Shown in pieces: positions 56,374-64,000 of a stretch of DNA of 64,000 nucleotides. Under the pieces are notes generated by a model, which saw only the letters and a list, made by a program, of their open reading frames with translations, was not told the origin of the DNA and made no database searches. The translations under genes and the position numbers were made by a program. Positions within the stretch are counted from its first letter, which is position 1. Each line of letters begins with the position of its first letter. Source of the stretch: Adiantum capillus-veneris (lineage: Eukaryota; Streptophyta; Polypodiopsida; Polypodiales; Pteridaceae); the NCBI GenBank assembly GCA_014529385.2, contig CM043958.1, positions 89,427,025 through 89,491,024 of the forward strand, written 5' to 3'.

Positions 56374-56690
56374 CATCGTAGGAAACTATCCCAAGAGACC
56401 TTAAAGATCTAGTCGACAGGAGTTGAACTCAAGACCTGTTATTCATGAGGGAAATGGCATAACCAATCTATCACACTTCGGTGATAGAAAATTTATACTA
56501 TTTTTCTCCTTTTTTTATTGGCGTGCACACACACCCGAGAAGAAGAGAGTTTAATTTAACGTCGTAGGAAACTAATTAAAGAGACCTAAAGATCTACCCG
56601 ACGAGGAGTTGAACTCAAGACCTGTTATTCAGGAGAAAAATGGTATAACCAATCTACCACACTTGGGTGATAGAAAGGTTATACCATTTT
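56374..56690 (-). repeat. Two tandem tRNA-like (SINE-type) units
   Basis: On the minus strand each unit has TGRTAGATTGGTT (A-box-like, 56473-56461 and about 56659-56647) and GAGTTCAACTCC (B-box-like, 56430-56419 and 56616-56605), in the right order and about 31-43 bp apart. The copies match over some 115 bp and are separated by CA-rich tails. A third, incomplete unit (no B-box) is at 57026-57087. They look like tRNA-derived polymerase III units, not functional tRNAs. Confidence 0.5.
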
Positions 56691-56707
56691 TCTCTTTTTA
56701 TTGGCGC

Positions 56708-56708
56708 G

Positions 56709-56757
<49 letters not shown>
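56708..56757 (+). repeat. (CG)n-(CA)n microsatellite
   Basis: cgcgcgcgcgcg runs into about 44 bp of CA; alternating purine-pyrimidine throughout. Confidence 0.95.
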
Positions 56758-56805
56758 GAAGAAGAGAGTTTTAACGTCGTAGGAAACTATCCCAAAAGAC
56801 GTTAA

Positions 56806-57025
56806 AGATTAGGTTAGATGTAGACTTACGTTAAATTAGATTTAGGTTTATTTAAGTTAAATTAAATTAGATTTGGGTTTATTTTTAGTTAGATTTACGT
56901 TTGATTAGATTTAGGTTTATTTACGTTAGATTTAGATTTATGTTATATTAAATTAGATTTAGGTTTATTAACTTAGGTTTATTTACGTTATGTTAAATTA
57001 GATTTAGGTTTATTTACGTTATTTA
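56806..57025 (+). repeat. AT-rich minisatellite of TTAGATTTAGGTTTATTTACG-type units
   Basis: Irregular repeats of ttagatttaggttta and tttacgtta, about 20-40 bp apart, cover 220 bp. The ttaggttta units recall telomere DNA but the arrangement is not telomeric. Confidence 0.85.
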
Positions 57026-57087
57026 CCTGTTATTGAAGAGGGAATTGGCATAACCAATCTACCACACTTGGGTGATAGAAAGGTTAT

Positions 57088-57702
57088 ACCATTTTCTTCT
57101 TTTTATCGTTTAAGATAAGGTTAGATTTAGATTTTCGTGTAGGCGCAACTCAAAGAGCCGCCGACGCTTGTCAGAAATGGCAAGAAAATTTCCTGCGCTC
57201 ACAGCCTCGACAATCCATGCGGACCAGCAATTCCACCTGCATGTTCCACTGCTGCTACCATACAATAAGCCATCATGATCAGCTAATGGAAGAGCAAATT
57301 GAGCCTACACAGAAATTAGTGATGCAAGATGACGATTCCAAGGGTCACACACACACACACACGCACACACACACACCACATCCCGTCAAATCTAGAAGTG
57401 CCTTGAGCAGATATCAGCTACATTGCAAGAATGGCGTACCTGCATGCTACAAACAAAGATCTAATGTGAAAAGATGTTAAGATGCTGTGAAATGCTACAG
57501 CTAGAGAAGAGGCAAAGGGGTTTTGTCCACTACATGCAGTATCATGTAGACGTGGGTGTGTAGATTTTTTGTACCCACAAATATAGGCATTGACCAATAA
57601 AGATGAGATTATAACCTGGTGGTTCTGATCTCCGTGCACCTCTAGACCGAGGTGTGCGGGGATTGGACATGACTAGAGAATGTGAGGTAGTTTACATTGT
57701 GA

Positions 57703-57756
<54 letters not shown>

Positions 57757-57820
57757 AAGATGAAGAATGCCAATATAACATTAAGTTTGTTGTCCAAGTT
57801 ATAAGATTTTTACCCTCATT
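57088..57820. other. CACTA 5' region before TNP2
   Basis: CA repeat 57343-57377 and CA/AG repeat 57701-57753. A short frame (57217-57480) is not recognised. It may hold the TNP2 promoter or leader. Confidence 0.45.
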
Positions 57821-60800
57821 ATGAGTAGTGACAAGGATGTGGGGCCGTCCAACCGAAACACCCATCTCTCAGCGAGGATCTTATGTCCTTGTAATCATTG
57901 CAAGCATGTTGTGCGACGGACAAGATGCATTTCTTTGCAGCATGTTCGCGAATTTGGCAAGTTCGATCCATCTATTATAGATCGAGTTGTTGCCAATTAT
58001 AACTCGTTGGACTTTGACGCTGGCCAACATGCAGCAATCTTGCAACCCAATAGACGTGTTCGTAGGCGCTTTGGTCAAGCAGCATATGTGAGGCCACAAG
58101 ATGTAGCCTCTGACAGCTCGGGGGATGATCATGCAGACCACATTCCCAACGAGGCAATGTTTGAGCCCAAGATTCATGAAATGATCGAGAGGATCATGGA
58201 TTCAGAAAGGCTTATCTATGATGATATGAAAAGTGAAGCCGATACACCATTGTATAATGGAGCACGTGTGTCTAGATTGAAAGCGCTCCTAGTTCTTCTC
58301 AACCTGCAGGTAAAGTTTGGATGGAGTGACACTAGCGTCACAACGCTTTTGAGGTGATCTATTACAATTAGTTTACTTTAATAAAACTCTAAATGTATAA
58401 TGATCTGATAGATTTTTACACAATTGTATCGTATTTTTATGTTGTGTAGATTTCTCAAAGAGCACATACTACCAGCTGATAATGTGATGCCAGATTCTCG
58501 AGAAGAACCAAGAAAGATTTTGCGAAACTTGGGGATGGATTACAATTCGATCCACGCTTGTCCTAATGACTGCATTCTTTTCAGAGGGGAATACGTAGAC
58601 ATGGAGAAGTGTCCGAAATGTGATTCCGAAAGATATCGAGTAGATCTCCACAGAACAAAAATTCCGCAAAAGGTTTTGCGACATTTTCCTCTACTTCCTC
58701 GCATCAAGCATTTCTTCGAATGTAAGTCCATGGCCGCCCTAGCATCATGGCATGAGGAGAATAAATCTTCGGATGGTGTGCTACAGATTCTTGCAGATTG
58801 TGCAGCCTGGAAACATATAGATGGAACATGGTCGGATTTTGCCAGAGAAGCTCGAAATTTGCGCTTAGGACTGGCTATGGATGGCGTAAATCCATTTGGT
58901 CAAAGATCAACATCTTACAGTGTATGGCCTGTTGTTGTCATCGTCAACTACAACATTCCCTCGTGGTTGACTATGAAGAAGGGGCACCTATGGCTAAGCT
59001 TGATTGTGTCGGGGCGATATAAAGTGAAGAATATGGATGTGTATCTTCGTCCACTATTGGAAGAGCTACAACAATTTTGGATTGGCATAGAAGTGGTGGA
59101 TATGAGCCGACACACAGGTCGACGGAATGCTTTGATCAGAGGCATTCTAATGTGGACCATGCATGACTATCCCGGACTAACAGAATGCTCAGGTGATCTA
59201 TTTACACTCCTCACTCAGACACTGTAAATCTTGGTTTTTCTCAAGCTGATCTATTATCATGTGTATACATGTAGGGCTTCAAACAAGCGGATACAGAGCA
59301 TGTGTCACATGTGGACCTAGACTGAATGCACGTAGGGCGCCCTCATTGAAGAAGCAAATCTACGAAGGTCATCAAGTGTATCTTCCAGAGAATCATGTGT
59401 TACGCGATGGCTTTTTGGGAAGAGAGCCACCGAGGATGTCTGCACAAGCATGGTTAGAGCAGAAGGAGATGTGTGATGACGGATTGCTCCCAGGGATAAA
59501 GAGACTATCTCTATGGTACGAGTTACCATACTGGCCCCAACTCATGATCAATCACTTGCTCGATCCAATGCACATATTCAAGAATGTGGGTAATCTACTA
59601 TGGGACCATCTGACCGACAAGAAAGATACTTTGGGAGACTGAGTTGACCTTAGAAATGTGGATCGTATGGAGCAATATTGGCCGCAAACAGTGTCCGATG
59701 GATCGATAAAACTCCCTAAAGCACCATGGATTTTCACAGGAGCCCAAGAACGCAAAGTAAAAGAGACCATTTGATCCTTGCGGACCCCCACTGGCGTAAT
59801 GCACTCGCTCCGAACGTGTGTTACTAAAGAAGGAAAGCTTACCGGTTTGAAGTCACACGATTGGCATAAAATGTGTCAGGTATGTTCATAGTGGAGTATA
59901 TCATAGTGGGAATTGTGTAACAAATTCGTGTGTGGACTTTAATATCATTGTTGCACGTTTTTGCAATTTATTTTACCGGTTGCCATTGAGGGATGTTTGT
60001 CTCTTGACGTCCGTAACACAATCTACAAACTTGCGAAGTTGGTGCAATGGATCTCACAAAAGGAGATCAACATAGACTCCATACCATTTGCCAAACTAAA
60101 CGCTGCGGAGGTTGTGTGCATGTTTGAGAAACATATTCCTACTACCATGCTAACCATTCAGTTTCATCTTCTTGTTCACATAGTTGATGAGGTGGAAATA
60201 GCTGGCACAGTACAGTCCAGATGGATGTTCTTTATAGAATGTTTCATGAAAATGCTCAAGGGATATGTACGTCAGAAGGCACATCCGGAGGGTAGCATGG
60301 CAGAAGGTTGGCTGATATCAGAGTCCCTAGTGTACATTGGAGAGTGGCTAGACGGATTTGATAAAGCCCGGGACACGCTATAAAGAACCATAGATGATGA
60401 GCGCATATCTGGGATTGTCATGTGCAATCTCCGTGTTGAGAAGAAGATGACGGAAGATCTAGAGTCTAAAATGAAGTGATTTTGCATGCTTCACAATCCA
60501 ATCATGCAGAAGTGGATTTCACAATATGAGGATTCAAAGCAAGAGCGACAAAGGGCACGAATCGAGTGGAGACGGGGAAGACGACCACCGATGCACTATT
60601 CGACGGGTCTAGAGAGCCTACCAACATTCATGAGCTTAAGATGGTTGCACAACCAATTGAAAAGCGCACAACAGTGCGGTGAAGAAGTGACCGAGGAAGA
60701 GTGGGAGTACTCTTGGGGTTGCACGACCAAGGTAAGTTTGCAATGTACGACTAGTAACTTTCTAGATGTTTGAACGGCCACTCATAATCTTTGTTGGTTG

Positions 60801-61552
60801 TAGTATAAGTCATACACAACAGCATGGTGTAAAGGTCGACATTTTAGGGTGGAATGAATCGACAAAAAGCGTTTTACTCAAGATTGTGGAATCATGGCAA
60901 AATTTGAACAGTCTAGTCGACGACGGTCCTCTGATGCAAATCCTGTGGTGGCGGAACTCACTTACTTCGGCACGCTACAAGAGATTTTGAGGATCGATTA
61001 TAGAGGATTTTTTGTTGACTTGTTCGACGTGCAATGGTTCAAGATAATCATAGAGGGTCGCAATGCTACTGTGCATAGAGGAGAGTCTGGTTTTCTTGAG
61101 GTGGATTCAACTAAGAAATGGATTGACCTAAGAGACACTTTCGTACTACCTGAGCATTGTGAACAAGTAAGTATGTAAATAGTTAACATCCCATTTTAGA
61201 ATTTATGTGCTTGGAAGCTCTCATGTAAGTTATGTGGCTCTGGCAGGTGATATTTCATCCCACAAAGTCTGCATCAAACTGGTGGTATGTCATAGATGTA
61301 GCCCCTCGTAGTGCATGAACGTATGAAGGCTACCATGTGCCAATCATAGCGGCATCAATGGAGGAGATCGGAGAAGATGCTTAGTCAGAAGCCGTGGAGG
61401 TGGTGCCATACGAACATCAAGCTGCTACTCTCTATGGGGTGCATGCAGAGGATCTACAAAATGAAACATAGGACATCTGTTTAAACGGAGAACTCTATAT
61501 AGATATAAGAAGTTATGTTGAGCTATGCGAGGATGAGAGAGAGATCTCTTAA
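57821..61552 (+). pseudogene. TNP2-type CACTA transposase, six exons, eight stops
   Basis: Exons inferred: 57821-58353, 58450-59192, 59275-59879, about 59967-60731, 60804-61166, 61247-61552. Exon 1 has a CPC-x2-C finger (ILCPCNHC, transposase-associated domain). Exon 2 has the TNP2 core: HACPNDCILFRGEY, CPKC, RLGLAMDGVNPFG (Asp), WPVVVIVNYNIP, GVEV-like IGIEVVDMS. Exon 3: CVTCGPRL and NHLLDPMHIFKNVGN (Asp). Exon 4 has DUF4218 features (VQSRWMFFIECFMKMLKGYVR). Exons 5-6 have DUF4216 (TYFGTLQEILRIDY, DVQWFKI, WWYVIDVAPR). All splices keep one frame, but stops lie at 59640, 59772, 60381, 60477, 60855, 61316, 61382 and 61469, and the exon 4 acceptor has lost its AG. It would cut and join element ends. 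Confidence 0.9.
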
Positions 61553-61917
61553 AGCCATAAATATTGTATTTGAACAATTTTGCTCCGTTTTGTAAAAACT
61601 CTTGGTCTCTCTCTCTCTCTCTCTCTCTCTATTGAAAATTTAGAGTTATGCACTTGCCTCTCCCACACTCAAGTTGAATAGAAGAAGAACAGTTTCTATT
61701 ACTGCTAGAATTTGAACATTCCAAAGCTACAAGCACCTTCAAGTTCTTGTACGATTAGTAGTTTTAAAGAATTTTGCTCCGTTTTGCAAAAACTCTGGCT
61801 CTCTAAGTACCTTCCATGTTGTATTCGCTCTTTTGATTTTGCGCTCACATCTTGGGCAATCCATGGCCACATGTAGCTCCACCACCTGGTTTTTTGACTG
61901 CAAGATTTGATTGTGTG

Positions 61918-61992
<75 letters not shown>

Positions 61993-62232
61993 GATTGAAA
62001 ACTCAAAGTTATGCACTTGCCTCTTCCATCACTCAAGTTGAATAGAAGAAGAACGCTTTCTGTTGCTGCTAGCCTTTGAACATTCCAAAGCTACAAGCAC
62101 CTTCAAGTTCTTGTACGATTCTCCGTTTTTAACAATTTTGCTCCGTTTTGTAAAAACTCTGGCTCTCTAAGTATTTGCGTCATTGCGTCATTATATTTAT
62201 ATGCATCATTGCGTCATTGTATTTAATGGTCC

Positions 62233-62284
<52 letters not shown>

Positions 62285-62355
62285 ATCTACTTGTCCATGT
62301 TTTCTACTCCATTCATTCAATATTAAGTTTAAATGTTCGTGTGTATAATGTAGGT
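61553..62355. repeat. Inter-gene region with a ~360-bp duplication and CT arrays
   Basis: tgaaaatttagagttatgcac (61634) and tgaaaactcaaagttatgcac (61996) begin two copies that share ctcaagttgaatagaagaag and ctacaagcaccttcaagttc; caattttgctccgttttg occurs three times (61577, 61769, 62137). CT arrays at 61606-61630, 61919-61990 and 62243-62281 sit in equivalent places. Confidence 0.85.
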
Positions 62356-63658
62356 ATGGATGATGAGGAGGTTCTTTCTTCTTTGTCACCCCAGTAGAGA
62401 CAGTGGTACGTGGAGCGTCATCGCTCTGGCGCACCGTCACGCGTTCCTACTCCATCCGCATCTCCCTCTATTTCGGAGTCCTCAGCTCTCCGAAGCTTTG
62501 GTGTCGACAAGACGATCTTCACACTCGTCTAGGCGCCGGGGCTCTAGTGGTGGCGGTGGCGGTTGTTGTGGGGGTGCCACCACCGATGCTTCGACACCGC
62601 CTCGTGTTCGACGAGGCTCTTTACCCTCCCCTTCTTTGCCTGTCCTGACACGAGCCACGACATTGCCATCGACACCAGGTTTTGCGCGGCTGACTGCCGT
62701 TCCCCGCAGCTACACACCACTAGCTACTCCTCCAGGAGTCACTCCAGTGAACGCTCCTCGCTTCGGGGCTCAGACTCCAGTGGAGACACCTGGCGTCCGT
62801 ACCCCCGTTGACACGCCGCTAGAGACCCCTGCCAGGACACCCAGGTTCACGCGTCAGCGGCAAGAGGGCTTGCCTTACTCCGTCAACTTTAGCGGCGACA
62901 TGATCTTGGATGATGAAGACAAGAAGGTGATTTCGCGCATGCGCGGTCTTTGCTCTCAGGTGTTTAGACACTACATACTAAACACCTGGAGTGAAGTACC
63001 GAATGAATTAAAAAACAGAGTCATCAGCATGCTTCATGACGAGTTTCCTGTTCCAACACGGGATGACCGCTTCAATGAAGGTTCGGATGCGCGAATACTG
63101 CAAGCATAAGCGTTCCGAAGTGCAAAAAGCAATCAAGCATGGGTGGACCAGACCAGATTGGCTGGCCAAAGAAGATTGGAAGAATGCGAAGAAAGAAGCG
63201 CGTGAGAATCCCGACAAGTGGAAGCAACAAAAGGAGGCAGCCAGAGCGCGAGTAGAGGCAGGGAGCTCGCACCACTTGGGGAGCGGCGGGTGGGCATCAT
63301 TTGAGGCCGATTTTGTAAGTGTTTTCGCATTGCTCTCTATGTTTGATAGTTTAGGTTTTATGGGATTTTAAATTCTAACATAATGGATTCTTTGTATGTT
63401 TTGACAGTGGTCGTTTACAGGAGGTGATCCCACACCGTACGAGCGTGAGTACGCAGGAAGGAAGGGCTTAAACGCCCTTATAGACATCCTGAGTTCTCGC
63501 GGCGACATGGTTAGTATTAGGGTTTATTCTTTTCTATTTATTGTATTGTTTTATAAACGTCGCTATATGTTTATACTTACAAAAAGCTATCTTATTGTTT
63601 TTTCTTTTTGCAGAATCCGACAGATACGCCACTTGGACGTGATGAGACGTCTGATTAG
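62356..63658 (+). pseudogene. CACTA second gene: plant transposase (Ptta/En-Spm, Transposase_24-like)
   Basis: From ATG 62356 (MDDEEVLSSLSPQ) a stop follows at 62395; the frame of the long Pro/Thr-rich part (TPGVRTPVDTPLETPARTP) differs by one base. The conserved part starts near 62930: VFRHYILNTWSEVPNELKNRVISMLHDEF, then after another one-base shift near 63080 MREYCKHKRSEVQKAIKHGWTRPDWLAKEDWKNAKKEA, the typical domain with W-x5-W. The 3' exons are neat: an exon ends at 63314, 63408-63509 and 63614-63658, with GT/AG at each, giving a tail GRDETSD and stop. The protein binds element ends in relatives. Damage is light compared with TNP2. Confidence 0.75.
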
Positions 63659-64000
63659 ACGACGTCAGTTTAGCCATAGCTAGATAGCATTAGTTTCTTT
63701 TTGTCATAGCTTATGTATCATGAGACGAGTTTTATACGTCTTTTTGAAAACCATGTATATTTTTTAAATAATAACAATGGTTTGTAACTATTACATTTGC
63801 AAAGATTAACAATCAAGTGATTTTGCCTATGTGTACAATTGTCATTAATTTACTTTCATCAATTCACGCTTGTCAGTTTTGTATCTTTATTTTGCAAACA
63901 ATACGTACTATGGATGATGGAGTTAATGATTATATTGTCTTGTGGGTGACTATTTTGTGTCTATATTTACCTTTGAACTTTTTTTCAAAGGTAAATAGAC
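63659..64000. other. Downstream region with a strong terminal hairpin
   Basis: AT-rich, no gene. The last 43 bp fold on themselves: tttacctttgaa and ttcaaaggtaaa, extended outward by gtctat and atagac with a two-base bulge (63958-64000). aataataac at 63766 is an AT-rich possible polyadenylation region for the preceding gene. Confidence 0.55.

Larger units (their letters stand above)
55684..64000 (+). mobile_element. CACTA (En/Spm) DNA transposon, left part
   Basis: The left end CACTACAAGAGG (55684-55695) is the CACTA terminus, preceded by caa (a candidate 3-bp duplication). Subterminal gcgacgc repeats follow. Inside are a TNP2-family transposase (57821-61552) and a second gene with the plant Transposase_24-like domain (62356-63658), both + strand, the usual two-gene content. 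No right terminus (ending CTTGTAGTG) is in the window, so the element is at least 8.3 kb. Confidence 0.85.

Noticed and set aside
55855-56404. Cys-Val and Leu-Ser rich frames that look like secreted or membrane peptides
   Set aside because: They are translations of CA, CT and AG tracts.
56374-56690. Functional tRNA genes on the minus strand
   Set aside because: A- and B-box words are present but no acceptor or anticodon stem pairs convincingly.
56806-57025. Interstitial telomere
   Set aside because: Units are irregular and mostly TTTAGGTTTATTTACG, not tandem TTTAGGG.

Overview
This is a eukaryotic nuclear window, almost certainly from a land plant. The evidence is Ty1/copia and Ty3/gypsy LTR retrotransposons primed by initiator-Met tRNA (TGGTATCAGAGC-type primer sites), plant hAT and CACTA (En/Spm) transposons with spliced genes, and abundant CT/AG and CA arrays. 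I see no host gene, rRNA, bacterial operon or CRISPR array. The species cannot be named from the sequence. Essentially every recognisable reading frame belongs to a mobile element and nearly all are broken by stops, frameshifts or later insertions.

Layout. 1-10958: a Ty3/gypsy chromovirus (GY1, + strand; 5' LTR enters from outside). Its gag is split by a 3.9-kb palindromic LTR-like element (349-4257) that itself holds a 701-bp hAT MITE, and its RT is split by a 758-bp solo LTR. 10964-16380: a second chromovirus (GY2, - strand) with a hAT MITE in its RT; its 5' LTR may resume at 25118-25321 after a nest of insertions. 16.4-18.2 kb: unassigned sequence with a tRNA-like SINE candidate and a possible LINE tail. 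18.2-22.6 kb: two LTRs and a truncated gag element with an inverted copy of its own 5' leader. 23.0-25.1 kb: a small LTR element with a solo LTR inside its 5' LTR. 25.7-43.0 kb: a hAT transposase gene (BED finger at 25.7 kb, the rest from 40.7 kb) apparently split by a 14.8-kb copia nest (COP-C, + strand). COP-C carries a nearly complete copia on the - strand (COP-H, with its own MITE), a coding-poor element (G), a second hAT fragment and an inverted LTR structure. 43-54 kb: mostly unassigned AT-rich DNA, with a roughly 300-bp tandem array marked by a palindrome and a copia relic. 55.7-64.0 kb: the left part of a CACTA element with a TNP2-type transposase (six exons) and a second plant-transposase gene; its right end lies beyond the window.

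Most datable nesting rests on intact target-site duplications: 8 bp for three hAT MITEs (GTTAATTC, TCTTCAAG, GGTTGATG) and 5 bp for LTR insertions (CCAAG, ATTCC, AGATC, and a candidate AGTAC). The most unusual signals are: inverted, palindromic LTR structures; a hAT family with G/C-rich CCGTTCC subterminal repeats; a 20-bp motif shared by otherwise different LTRs just before a CT tract; a tandem array carrying CATGGATCGCGATCCATG; and a TNP2 gene with eight stops but no frameshift, as expected for C-to-T decay of methylated DNA.
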